Part shown: positions 31,767 through 44,188 of the stretch, piece after piece
Numbering within the stretch: position 1 is the first letter of the stretch
Layout: every line of letters starts with the position of its first letter
Translations under genes and position numbers: made by a program
Notes under the pieces: model-generated
Databases searched by the model: none
Told to the model about the DNA's origin: nothing
Seen by the model: only the letters and a program-made list of their open reading frames with translations
Origin: Amyelois transitella
Taxonomy: Eukaryota; Arthropoda; Insecta; Lepidoptera; Pyralidae
Direction: 5' to 3'
NCBI RefSeq assembly: GCF_032362555.1
Contig: NC_083514.1
Coordinates: 1,349,001-1,413,000, forward strand
DNA: 64,000 nt

Positions 31767-33222
31767 ACTCATTAATCATGATTACTGCAAGATAGGCTCT
31801 TTGATTGTCGAAGTTAGCTGTTAGCTTGCTTTTTGTAATAATACAGGTAATAAATACGTAACGTCGCTCGGTTACCACGGATCATTGTAATTTACTCTTT
31901 GGTTGTAATGTTTTTTTTGTAACATGATTTAAAACGTGCGATAGAAAATAAAGGTGCGTTATCTACACGTTTAATACCTGTATTATTTGCAAATAGTTTA
32001 TTGCAACTGTTATTAACTTACAATTTTGTTACTTAAAAGTACATTTTAAACGATTTTTTTTTGTTAGTTCAAGCATTTACGATAAGTTTCATTCATAAAA
32101 AGAAAAAACTGTCTGAAAACTGCAGTACTAAAATACCATTGGAACATAAAATAGTGTCAATAAAGAAAACTTCTTAAAATCAAAGAAATGACAAAGATCA
32201 TTAAGTAATAAGTCCAAAATAATAAAAAAAATACAGAATAAGCTAAGTTTCGTCAATTCAATTGTGTCTGGTAATTGTTAAGATTGGATGGGTGTTTTAT
32301 ATTGTTGTTATAACAAAGATATGTTGTTTGTTTTTTTTTTTCATTTATTTGTGTAATATATTTTTTATATTTAATTATAGTCTTTTATTTAGTTAGCGCT
32401 ATATCTAAAGTAAATGTGAATTCGGGTTGTGCTTTTTCCTATCTATCGTAGTAAGATTAGCATATTGGTTAATTCAAAAATTAATAATCCGGTTAATTCA
32501 AGTCAAATTCGCGGTTCATTGTAAAGTATTGGAAAACATCACTTTTATTTTGATATTAGGTTATTTGGTTTAAAGACCTTGGCTTTTGCTGAATCTGTAA
32601 TCGTAAGCATAAGCAAAAAAAAATGATCTATAAAAAATGTCTTGAAAATAAACAGACAGACAGACAAAGTGTTTGACATAAAATTAAATTAGTATTAAAA
32701 CTCTACTTCTACATAACATTATCTCTACTGCTATATACCTATAAAAATCTATTTCTCCCATGGTCATTGTCAATTTATCCCCTCCCTATTACACGTCAAT
32801 CAATCAATCAATGATTGCCACAACAAATATCAAAGACCCTGACTGAGACTCAAATCTGTTCTTACATTTCAATATACCAAGTCCATTGCTTTTTTTGTAC
32901 CATATTTCTTGTTGTTATCTCAAAGGGAACAGTCGATGGATGTGGAATTATTGATAATTTCGACCTTGTTCGGGTTGGGACCGTCCTTTCGCCATTCCAA
33001 TTAGAATACTAATCGAATTGACTGACTGCGCTCGACTAATGGAATAATTGGCGCACGCGCATCCTATATGCTATATTGGGTGATTGGAAAACAAAGCGGC
33101 TTATTTTATCTCCGACTATATTTTGCACGGTGCTTCACTCTGGTGAAGAAGCTTTTGCTACTCCTCAAGGTTTTGTTTACTTTTGAGTGAAAAATCAAAA
33201 TATCTGTATAAGCAAATAAACA

Positions 33223-33463
33223 AGGAGAATGTGGAGGGAAAGATCGGAGTGGGAAGGCCTAGACGAACGTATCTTGATTTAAATTATAGACGTCCTGGCT
33301 AAGGGTCAAGAGTACCTACCCGAAACCGCCGAGCTTGCATGAAGAGAGTTATGAATGTGGATGAAGCGAAAGAAATATGCGGAGATCGCGGCAAGTGAAA
33401 ATATGTAGTATCTGCCTACCCCTCCGGGAAAAAGGCGTGATTTTATGTATGTATGTATGTATG
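33223..33463 (+). mobile_element. LINE 3' tail
   Basis: 5'-truncated copy including [14 protein letters not shown]-like coding remains and the ATGT tail. Confidence 0.82.
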
Positions 33464-33555
33464 AGTCAAATACCATCGCAGTCAGTCGTGGTTTATTTGT
33501 TACACACAAAAAGACAAATATGTTCTCTTTAAATATTATATTAATATGAATTATC

Positions 33556-33770
33556 GTGCCGTGTGGTTACCGGCACGAATAAAAAAGAATAGTACCACTC
33601 CATCTCGTTCCCTTGGATTTCGTAAAAGGCGACTAAGGGATAGGCTTATAAACGGACGGACTACCAACTTGTCACTATTTGAATCTCAACTCTATCATTA
33701 AGCCAAACAGCGGAACGTGACCTTTCAGTTTTTGCGAGACTGTTGGCTCTGTCTACCCCGTAAGCTTTCT
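33556..33770 (+). mobile_element. ATGT-tailed SINE-like element, sense copy lacking the tail
   Basis: Begins TGCCGTGTGGTTACCGGC; the 3' end is cut at CCCCGTAAG. Confidence 0.8.
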
Positions 33771-35073
33771 TATTTTACTTAATTCTAAAATTACTATTTA
33801 CATCATAGAGCTACCTACTTGCCACGATCGGTATATATCTCTTTCGCTTCATCCACATTCATAAATCCCTTCATGCAAGTCTGTTAATCGTCTAGTTTTT
33901 CAATTTTGGGTACTCTAAGGCACATTTTTCCCAGAACATTCTTGATTTGCAATTGTAACTATTTCTTTCATAAAACATCAGCATGTATAAACCGGTAGCG
34001 CTCAAGTTCCCTCAGGTAGGACACGAGACAAGCAGTTGGCCAGCGACCATTAAAGGGACTAGTTGGTATTTTTTTTTTATCGCTGCCACAGTCTATTCTG
34101 TTTCATACCAAGAAGTATACAGACGCGTACTTTGATGACTGTTTTACTCGGAATTTTGTTGCTCTATAAATTTGGGTAAAAAAAATCATTTTAATTAAGT
34201 AACCTACCGAACGGGTGATTAATAAATTTAATGATTTTGTCTGTTGGTGTAATATTGGTGAAATTCTGAATATTTCGACTGGTACTGTGGTAAGCCCCAA
34301 TTGTTTAATAATGATTTGGTCTTTTAATTTACTTTTGAGCGGGCTTTGCTCCCGAGGGAAGCTCCAGGAAAAATGTGTAACAAAAAAATGTAACAAAATT
34401 TCATCAAAATCGGTACTTACAGCAGTTTATCTCGAGAAGCTTTAAAACTAACAAACATACATTAATTTCATTAATCACAAAAACATTTCAAAAAAAATAA
34501 CAAAATATGTTTAATTCTGGCAATTTGTCTCCCCAGAACATAAAAATAAAAAATAAATTGTAATTTCGTAGACTTGCTACGAAATATAGTTTCGTAGATT
34601 TGCTACAAAATAAATGTTCTACGTTACCCTACGCACATAGGTACCAAATATTTTTGTAGCTTTCTCTAAGAAAAAGTAACAGCTTCGCTAGGATATGCGT
34701 GAGACTGAGAAACGTTAGCTCAGCTTCAAACCACGAGGTATTTCATAGATATTGTACTTTCTATTTCATAACTTCTCTTTTTAATTTTCCCGTCCGACTG
34801 AATATCTCAAAATTTATACACACACACTTTCACACATGTAGCAGATATATGTACCTATTTCTAACAAGGCATCTCCAAAACAAATAGATTAATAAAATAA
34901 CAGTCAGATAAACTTGAGATTTTAGGCGATGGGCTAGCAACCTGTCACTTTTCAACACTTTTCAAGACTTTTGGCTCTGTCTACCCCGTAGGGTATGGAG
35001 ACGTGATAACATAAATGTGTGTTCTTTCTGTTTCTTTTTTATTAGTGCTTCGTCTATCAAGAAAGATTGAGTG

Positions 35074-38000
35074 ATGGACTTCGACGCTATCCTAGAGGAC
35101 GTTGGTACCTTCGGGAGGTACCAGAAGCTGGTGATCTACTTCGTCCTGCTGCCGGCGGTGATCCCGTGCGGGTTCCATGCGTACGCGCAGCTGTTCATGG
35201 CGGCCGACGTACAGCATTGGTGTAAAGTGCCCGAGTTGGAGCATTTGACGGATTTGCAGCTTGTCAAGAATCTAAGGTGAGGTGTTGTTTGTAAATTATT
35301 TGTTGTACCTACACTAAACTTTTGTAAGGGGCTTCACTTCCGTGACAATTCCTACTCGAATAAAAAACGCTTAGTCAAAGTTTCATGGATTGCATTGGAG
35401 TATCTACCTATATGTAGATACAACCCAGGCAATACACCCGAACTGAGGGAGGCCTTAGTTTAATGGCTTTCACACGGCAAGTTTTTCTTAGTGTGGTTGA
35501 AACGCCCACTAAATTAGTAAAAATTTGTCGCTTTAGGTCACCCTAAGTTTATTGGGCATAAAAACATAAAATCACGTCTATTTCCCTTGCGAAGTAGACA
35601 GAGCCAAACAGCTAAACGTGGCCTATCAGTCTTTTTTTAAGACTGTTGGCTCTGTCTACCCCGCAAGGGATATAGACGTGATTATATGTATGTTTGTTTG
35701 CCAAGTAGTGCGATTAATTAATTAAGAGTAAAAAAGCAAAGATGATAATAAAAATACTTTATTGTTTCCAGCATACCCCTGGAGCTTAAGAACGGAGAGC
35801 CCTTCTTCTCCAAATGCACCAAATACAATTTGAACTACAGTGAGATTCTCAAGAGTTACCAGGAAGACTCCACCAGAAAGCATGCTGAAGTGGTACCTTG
35901 CACCGACGGCTGGACCTATGATCGCAGTGTTTATAAGAATACTATAGTATCTGAGGTATGTTTTTACTATTCCTCTTTCCTTCTACTTATATCTTAATCA
36001 CTCGTTTTACCTTTTCTCATTCTGTTGCTCATCTCGGCTAAATCAACACTTCTCTGAAGAGATGCGCCGTTTGACCATGATCATGGATTGTGTAAGTCAG
36101 GTTTTTTCAGACACGAAGGTACTCCCGCAACCTCCCCGATAGGGGAACCTTACGTATAGTAAATGCTGCACTAGATGTATATGGGTTTTCCTTAGTCGCG
36201 TTTTATATCCATGAGAAAGAGTTGAAGTGGTTCAGTTCTAAATTGCCTGGAACCACACGGGGCATTTCTCCCGCCCCTTCTTTATGTCTCTGAGTTGAGT
36301 TGAGATAATGAAAAAGGCTTCGTTCCTACCCTCACTTTTGCATCAAAACGCAATCACTTGCTTATCAGCTATGAAAATTTGGGACCGCTAAAGAGCCTGC
36401 CTTTATATACATTTTTCCTCCGCAAATAATTTAGTCAATTCGTATAGATCACAAGGCGCACCCCGGGCTCCTCTTCTGACTGTAAGGATGTAACCGGGAT
36501 TAACGTTTAGAAGAACAGTCGCTTCGTAGAGTAGTAATTAAAAGTGAGACTCAATTTCGTCGGAGATGATGTTACTATTATTGTTGCATATTTTTAAGTA
36601 GTATTTAAAGATGAGACTCCATTTCGTCGGAGATGATGTTACTATTATTGTTGCATATTTTTTTCCTTTTTCCAGTGGAACCTAGTATGCAACAAAGACT
36701 TCTACCCAACCCTGGGGCTGATCCTTCTCGGCGTTGGCGGCATCATCGGCAATTACATCTTCGGCTACCTTCAGGTAGGGTTTCTCAATTACTTTCCAGT
36801 CGGACTTTATATTATTACTCTTCCTACATGAACGAACCCAATATACTAGGTTCTGTCACACCAGCCCACTTGCCTCTTTCATGAACCAGTGCCGATGTTA
36901 TTTAGAGGACTCGATCCCATTTGATTCGATTTCAGATATTATTAACCGCCCTTACTTCACTATACAGATGTAAAAACATGCCCCTATAAAGTGGGTAAAG
37001 GTAGTACTCGTAGAATTGCATTCAATTCTCTCACAGAAAACATTAGAAAGTACCACACTGTATTCACCCCAAATACTCAAAAATCGGTTATCCTAATACT
37101 TATATGTATTAATGGGAAGGTTTGAAGATACCAAAATGACTTTGTTCCCCTCTAGGACAGCATTGGAAGGAAGCCCTCGTTCTTCATCTACCTCCTGATA
37201 GAATGCATCTTCGGAGTCGCTACTGCCTTCGCTCAGAACTACGTGCTGTGGATCATCTTCAGGTTTGGAGTCGGGTTCACTGTCCCGGCTATTATGGCTA
37301 CTCCATACGTTCTGGGTAGGTAATTATTCTTCGCATTATTCTAATCATTTGTCGTTAGACTATTTTACATTTGAACGCGCCATGAACGCGCGATCCTCCG
37401 ACGATCATGTGCTTCTTCTTGATTAGAAATGAATGTGATCGAAATTTCCATCCAAGTTTGTGAGTTTGCGCGTGCGCATACTTGCACCCGTCACACGCGA
37501 AATATAGCTGGAGTTTTAGCTTAGACTTTATCATACGAAACAAAGCTTGAGTGTTCTCCCAACTTCTCCAGTTAAAATAAACCCAATCTTCAGTACTTAC
37601 AATGCTTATTAGTAATTGGAACTACTTACCTCTAAAGGAGTGGCATGATCGTATGAAATTATATGCTACATACAAATATATCTTATGGATTTTTTTCTCT
37701 TTTTCACTACAGCAATAGAATTGGTCGGGCCCCGCTGCAGAACGCTCTGCACCATACTATCCAACATCGCTTACTCTCTAGGCCTGATTTTCCTCTCTGG
37801 AGTGGTCTACTTGGTGCGAGACTGGCGCCATCTTGCTTTGGCCACAACACTGCCGTTCATCTGCTTCTTTCTGTATCTGTGGCCGATGCCGGAGAGCCCA
37901 AGATGGCTGCTGGCTAGAGGGAGGTTCGAGGAGGCTGAAGTGATTTTGAAGAATATGGCCAGGTAATGGTGAAGGAAATATGTGATGTGTGGATTTTGGG

Positions 38001-40288
38001 CCTTAACAGGATCTCTCCTTCTTATTGATGTCGTAAGTGGTGACTAAGGAAAAAACACCAAACTGGGTTAGGTTTCCCTGTCAACAAAGTCATGGAGGTA
38101 TAATACTCGTATCAGATGTTACTTCATGTTATTAACTGACTTACCTACTTTAGAAGCTTCCGTAGGCATGATGTAACTAAAATTACACTACAGCCAAAAT
38201 AATGATATCTAACGACCAATATTTTATGTCATCTTCTGTAATTTTTTTCAAAACAAAACGCGCTAGTCTATCATAGTCCCAAAAAACACGAGACATTATC
38301 TCTTGTTCACTTTTTTCAGAATAAACGGCAAATCCCTACCAGCCAACTACATGGTCCAACTCCGGCGCAAATACGAATCGGACAAACTCCAACAAGACCT
38401 GGAAAAAGAGAAGTCTCGGCAGTACGGGATCTTGGACCTGTTCCGGACTCCGAACCTTCGGAAGAAGACCATCATAATCACGTTTATTTGGTTCACAAAC
38501 ACGAGTGTATACGTTGGACTGTCGTATTATGCTCCAGTGCTGGGTGGTGATGAGTTTCTGAACTTCTTTTTGGCGGGAGTGGTGGAACTGCCGACGTATT
38601 TGTTCCTCTGGCCGTCGATGGAGAGGCTCGGGAGAAGGTGGACCTTGTGCATGAGCATGGTTGTCGGCGGAGTGGCCTGTCTGACCACGTTCTTGGTGCA
38701 GCACGGTGAGTGATTATGTTAATTATGTGGGATTCATACAAAATAGACTTAATTGTTACGTATTCGAAATGTACATACATACATACATATGGTCACGTCT
38801 ATATCCCATGCGGGGTATTATTAGCTATTTGGTTTAATGATAGAATTGAAATTCAAATAGTGACAGGTTGCTAGCCCATCGCCTAAAAGAAGAATCCCAA
38901 GTTTATAAGCCTATCCCTTAGTAGCCTTTTACGACATCCATGGGAAAGAGATGGAGTGGTCCTATTCTTTTTTGTATTGGTGCCGGGAACCACACGGCAC
39001 ATTAGAAATGTCCGAGCAAAAATAAAAGGTACGTTACATGCGCGTTCAATGCCTGCATTATTTTTGAATAGTGTAACTAATAAAGTAATATGTTATTTTG
39101 TTTATAATGAAAAGCGAAAATTTAAAATAATTTATTTGGCCTTATTTTCAGAAAGCAACGTAACACTAGCCTTATACTGTGTTGGCAAGATGGGGATATC
39201 CTCCTCATTCGTGGTGCTTCCCCTGATGGCGTCGGAGCTGTACCCCACCGTGGTCAGGGGTCTGGGAATGAGTCTCAGCTCTGTGCTTGGCATGCTCGGC
39301 CCGATATTTATACCTCTCGTCAATTATCTGGTAAAAAACTCCTTTTGATATAAAGAATTTGCTAAAAAAAAAGAAAGATAGCACAATATTTCAAGAAACC
39401 TTGTTGCAATTATGCAACAAGGATAGTATCGTTAAAGCTAATATCGTAATTATATGCCTGCCTCCATAGCATGGCACGCGCAAAGCCGTTTTTATCGCGC
39501 CATATCTAAGCTATAGGGGCTGGATTACGAGGAACGATAAATATAAAACTGGACACCCCATAGGAATTAATCAAAAACAGATTTTTTGTATAGCTGTAGG
39601 ACCTATAATAAAAATCTTTTTTTAATTAATTTTCTAATAGTTTGTATCGTAGAGAAAAGAAAGAATTTATCAGGAAACAGATAAGGGGATTAGCTTGTGA
39701 AGACATGTCATACCTAACTATTTTTTGATTCTATCTCTTTGGATAACCAAAACGAATGATGAAAATGAGAGATTTATGACAATACCTTGTTGGGGCAGAG
39801 TAGCAGAGCGGGGATGAATGAATTAATTATTGTAGTTGTTAACTATATTTTTAGACTTTTGATTCGCGCCAAAATTGATAAAGAACTTAACATTCGAATA
39901 CTTATTCATAAAAATCGTTTTTTTTTTTTTAATTTAGGGCTCAGACATCTTGGTTTTGCCGCTCATCATCATGGGCGCTTTGTTGGTAGCTGGTGGGATC
40001 GCCAGTTTACTTTTACCAGAAACTTTGAATCAGCATCTACCACAGACCCTTGAAGACGGAGAGAAGATGGGCCTTGACACAGATTTCTGCTGCAACCCGC
40101 CAGTGAAGGAGACTACTCAGAAAAAATCAATTAAAATTAAAGAAAATAAAGATCAAGCTGATTGTAAAAATTGTAACGGTTTGTGCACTTGTCAAATGGT
40201 AAATGTACCTTTGGTCGATAGTGTTGGCGTATTTGAAAAAGATCTAAATATAGGTGAAAGTAAAGTAGAAATTGTTACTTTGAAATAA
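35074..40288 (+). CDS. SLC22-family organic cation/anion transporter
   Basis: Exons are 35074-35276, 35772-35955, 36676-36774, 37156-37315, 37713-37962, 38320-38705, 39152-39330 and 39938-40288, giving 603 residues. Family marks in order: the N-terminal [17 protein letters not shown] and first helix, the large cysteine-bearing extracellular loop ending [34 protein letters not shown] (the MFS loop motif), [13 protein letters not shown] at residues 274-286, [11 protein letters not shown], and [10 protein letters not shown] after the last helix. Twelve helices are expected. The start is the first ATG after the acceptor at 35045. The substrate cannot be read from sequence; insect relatives include Orct and carcinine/beta-alanine transporters. 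The roughly 70-residue cytosolic tail is unusual in being cysteine-rich (CC, then C-x2-C-x3-C-x-C). Confidence 0.92.
35571..35695. repeat. Inverted dimer of the SINE-like 3' end (long hairpin)
   Basis: Arms 35571-35605 and 35648-35682 are inverted copies of the element's 3' end (35 nt, three mismatches) around a 42-nt loop, in the SLC22 intron 1. Transcribed, it would fold into a long stem. Confidence 0.8.
38773..39000 (-). mobile_element. ATGT-tailed SINE-like element with target duplication
   Basis: Inverted copy with a small internal deletion, flanked by ATTCGAAATGT (38762-38772) and ATTAGAAATGT (39001-39011), an 11-bp repeat with one mismatch. Confidence 0.88.
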
Positions 40289-40655
40289 ATACACAAAGTT
40301 ATAAAATAATTGGTAGATATTTTAGTTTCATTCCTTGTTTATGAATCCTAGAAGTACCTTTTATAAAGCTAATGAACAGGAGTTACCATATCTTAGCTAT
40401 GTACCTAATTTCATTATTATGCCAGTATCTGTCTCAAATATAAAACAATGCAATGAATTGGAACCCTTTCCTTTTTAAATCGGTTAAAAAATATTTATAC
40501 ATTGACTGATTAATGTTAAATCTTTTGGCAAGTTTAGTGTCAATGTCAAAAAAACGAAAAAATGCCACTGTCAAGTCAGAAGTCATATGTTCGTCAATTC
40601 GGCTTGCGATTATGAAATGTATTGATTTCAAAAAAAATCAAAATCTAAATAAAAT

Positions 40656-43600
40656 ATGGCTTTGTCGTTCCTACGCAGTAATGTAATCGCTAGACAAGTG
40701 AGAAGGCAATTTTATCAAAATAAACGTAGTGCTGGATACGTTGTTTTGTAAGTATTATTGATTTTACAGGTATCAGTTCCAAAATCCCTTACATTCTAAA
40801 AACTACTCTCTTATTTTATTTTCTTACTAAAAAATATTAACAGAAGCACTACTTAGTTGAAACAACACATTTTTCCATCCAGTAGTTAAAAAATAGTTTT
40901 ACTATTAATTGTTTTAAATTGTAACCTTATAAACGCTGAAGACCTGATGCAATTTCTTGGCATTCTTCGATTTTGATAGGTTTAATTAAATACTAATTAA
41001 AAAGTCGTGGATTTGTCATATTTCTTACTAAGTCTTTAGAATCTTGTAAGAAAACATACTAATATGGTATAGATAATGTAAGAAATGACAAGACTAGAAT
41101 ATCATGTTCTTACCTCGTTGTGAATTATTTCTGACTTATGTCTATTAACTTTACTACTAGGAACTACTTACTGTAGCAATAAATGCAATGTTATGATACC
41201 CCCCTCATTTAACATCGCCAATGCATAGAAGCAGTGTATGGGAGACTTTTTTTTGTAAAAACCCCCCTTTTTTAACCACCGAACAAATATTAGGTAAAAA
41301 TAGTTTTGTTATCTCTGGAACTATAAATCACGTTTAATGACCTTAAGGGATGATTATGGTGATATCTATTTCTAAGTATCATTAAATGTATGTTTATATC
41401 TCACCATTTTAATTTTGGAACTTAAAAAAATAGAGCATTAAAAAATGTCCCAAAAATGTGCACACCCTTTCTCTTGCTGTACTTTTTCTGAGATAAGAAG
41501 TACCTAAGTTCTTAGTACTTTTAACTAAAGAAGGTAGAGTAGAGGAAATAAAGCATGAGTTAGTATAAAAGGTTTGTTTGGTTATGCCAATTTAGTGTGC
41601 CGTGTGGTTCCTAACTTTAGAATATGACTCCTGGATGTTGTTAAAGGCGACTAAGGAAAAGGGTAATAAACTTGGATTCTCCTTGGCAATGGCTTGTCAC
41701 TATTTGAATATCAATTCCATCAATAAGCCTTAGAAGTTAAATGCAATTATTACTAATTTTTAAATTCATTTAGGTACCTACTTTACCTATTAATTGTTTT
41801 TTCTACTAATGTTTCAGAATCCCAGAAATTGGTGAAGATGCAGAGAAAAATATCCTTCTATCAGACAATGGGCTTCCTGAGTTCACTGACATCACCATAG
41901 AGAAGTGCATCGCTGCAATCAGCAAGCAGAGCTTAGATTACGAAAATGGCGTCAAACAAATTGAACAAACGTCACAAAACTGCAAAAATGCATTCACGGA
42001 AATATTCATTCCGTTGGAGAAATTCGACAGCCAATTGGAATTGACGTGGGGAATGGCCAAAGCCCTTTACTTGGGGAACAGTTCTCTTATGCCCACAAAG
42101 TCTTACATCCAAATCCATGACCGAGCACACAAAGCACGATGCGCCAAATTCAACAGTCATCACATTTTCCAATCGGCTGTTGATGAGAAAAATCGTTTGA
42201 AGAAACTAACTGATGAAGAACAAAGACTTCTAGATAAATACATTTTGGAAGGCAAACTCAATGGTCTGGACGTCAAGGGTGTCAAACGTGAAAGGCTAAA
42301 CAATGTATTAGGTTTTTTGAGGACTGAAAGACAAACATTCAGAGAAAAAGTTAATACTGCTAATAAATTGTTTACATCTACAGTAGTTGATGAATCAATA
42401 CTTAAAGAATGTCCTGAGAGCCTGGTTAAATCTATGGCTGGGCACAATGACCCAAGCAGGGGGCCATGGAAGGTTACCTTGGAACCACATATTTATGAGC
42501 CATTCATGCAGTACTGCCCAGACAGGAGGCTGAGGTGGAATATGTGGCAAGCTACAACCCAAAGATGTTCAAATTATGTCAACAAAGAAATTGAAACCAC
42601 CTCCAATATGGAACAAATACGCAGTTTTAGACATGAACAGGCACAAATTCTGGGCTTTGATTCCTTTGCCGAAATGAGTATGGAAACAAAGATGGCCGGC
42701 TCAGTTGAAAATATATACAAGACATTTGATAGTTTTCTTGAAACAGCATATCCAATGCAAGAAGTGGAAATCGAAATGCTACAAAGGTTTGCTCAAGAAC
42801 GTGGTTTTGATGATAAACTCGAGCATTGGGACATCCCCTATTGGCAAAGAAAACAGAAATGGTCACTTTACAACTTTGACGAAAACAAAATACGGGAGTT
42901 CTTCCCACTCCCGAGAGTCATTCATAGTCTATTCAACCTGTGCAGCACTTTGTTCAAAATTAAGATCATTGAACGCACGGAAGTCGACACGTGGCACAAG
43001 GATGTTAAGTTTTATGATGTTTACGATGAATCCAGCAATAAACCTATAGCCGGATTCTACTTGGATCCATACGCGCGTCAAAACCTGAAGATTCGCGTTT
43101 ACGATGACGCGGGGTGGCACATCGCTGTACGAAACAAGTGCACGTCTACTCAAACCACTCCCCTCTCCGCCTTAATATTCAATTTCCAAGCACCAGTTGA
43201 CGGAAAACCTTCCCAACTGACGTTCAAAGAAGTTGGAGTTTTATTCAAACGGTTTGGGCACTCATTGCGTCATCTGCTAACTAAAGCCAACTTTTCAGAG
43301 GTAGCTGGCCTATCAAACGTCGAATGGGACGCCGCCGAGGTCTGTGGTCACGTGATGGTCCACTGGTTATACGATCCTCACACAATTCGTGCGATTAGTG
43401 GGCATTATAAAACTGATGAGCCTTTACCAGACGACATCATCAAAAACCTTCAAAACGTGCGCAGACACATGGCAGCGTACGACTTATGTCACCAATTGTA
43501 CTTATCTCGCCTCGACTTGGAACTTCACTCCAAGAAAACCTTCTGGCGTGATGTTGTTAAGGAACTATGGCCAAAGTACAAAATCTTGCGGCTGGATAAA

Positions 43601-43894
43601 TACGATTCGCATCCTTTGTCTTTCACTGAAATCATGTCGGAAGAGTGGGGGGCGGCTTATTACTGTCATTTGTGGTCAAAAATGATCGCGGCAGACATTT
43701 ACAGTGCATTTGAAGAGGCTAAACAGGGGGATCAAGATGTGTTAGCCATTGGGAAGAGATATAGGGATACGTACTTAGCGTACGGAGGTAGTTGCCATCC
43801 TAGCGAGGTCTTCAGAAGGTTCCGAGGTAGGGACCCGTCGCCCCACGCGTTGTTAAACAATTTAGGTTTATCAAAGAAGATGATAGAGGAATAA
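40656..43894 (+). CDS. Oligopeptidase A-like M3 family protein, mitochondrial, catalytic motif lost
   Basis: Two exons, 40656-40747 and 41818-43894, give 722 residues. The first 25 residues (MALSFLRSNVIARQVRRQFY) are arginine-rich and lack acids, a mitochondrial presequence. The body has the layout of oligopeptidase A (PrlC/OpdA) of family M3: a helical N-terminal half, YLDPYARQNLK near residue 350, and the signature block around residue 508. That block normally reads HEFGHxLHHxLT; here it is K508-R-F-G-H512, followed by SLRHLLT. The first zinc ligand and the catalytic glutamate are therefore gone. The second histidine (H512) and the third ligand (E538 in WDAAEV) remain. The rest of the frame is long and intact, so this is a pseudoenzyme rather than a decaying gene. 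A working paralogue elsewhere is likely but not visible here. AATAAA overlaps the stop codon. Confidence 0.88.
41598..41740 (+). mobile_element. ATGT-tailed SINE-like element, old degraded copy
   Basis: GTGCCGTGTGGTTCC and AAGGCGACTAAGG are recognisable; the remainder is heavily mutated. In the intron of the oligopeptidase-like gene. Confidence 0.65.
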
Positions 43895-44188
43895 AACGAT
43901 GTTATTTTAGTTATGTATTGTAATTTAAATATGAATTATAATATTTTATTTCTTTCACAGACAGTTGTACGAAATAATTCTTTTCCATTTTTTTATCCAG
44001 TGTAACTCTGATATACAATTTGGTCATACATATTTTAAACAGCTAGTGCAGTGGACAAATGGACCACAGAAGGGCGTTTGCAATTATATCATTTAAATCA
44101 TTTATTGTCGTTAATTGTATTCATTCACCCAAAGATAAACTTATTTCTTTCATTACATAAAGGACGCGAAAGAAAACAGCCTTTAAGC
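43895..44188. other. Convergent spacer between the oligopeptidase-like gene and Dnaaf4
   Basis: This spacer of under 300 bases carries the 3' UTRs of both genes, which run toward each other. I see no other feature. Confidence 0.5.

Larger units (their letters stand above)
31767..35045. other. Intergenic region before the SLC22 gene
   Basis: This holds the 3' end of the upstream gene, then AT-rich unique sequence to about 33220, a LINE tail at 33223-33463, an ATGT-tailed SINE-like copy at about 33556-33770, a reversed LINE fragment at about 33815-33900 and a SINE-like fragment at about 34920-35013. A non-coding first exon of the SLC22 gene must lie somewhere here, because its start-codon exon follows a splice acceptor at 35045; I could not place it. 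Confidence 0.5.

Noticed and set aside
38336-38780. Long antisense open frames across SLC22 exon 6
   Set aside because: They mirror a GC-rich coding exon, have no family likeness and no splice context.
42160-42447. Antisense frames inside the oligopeptidase-like gene
   Set aside because: Shadows of a long real frame, with no homology.
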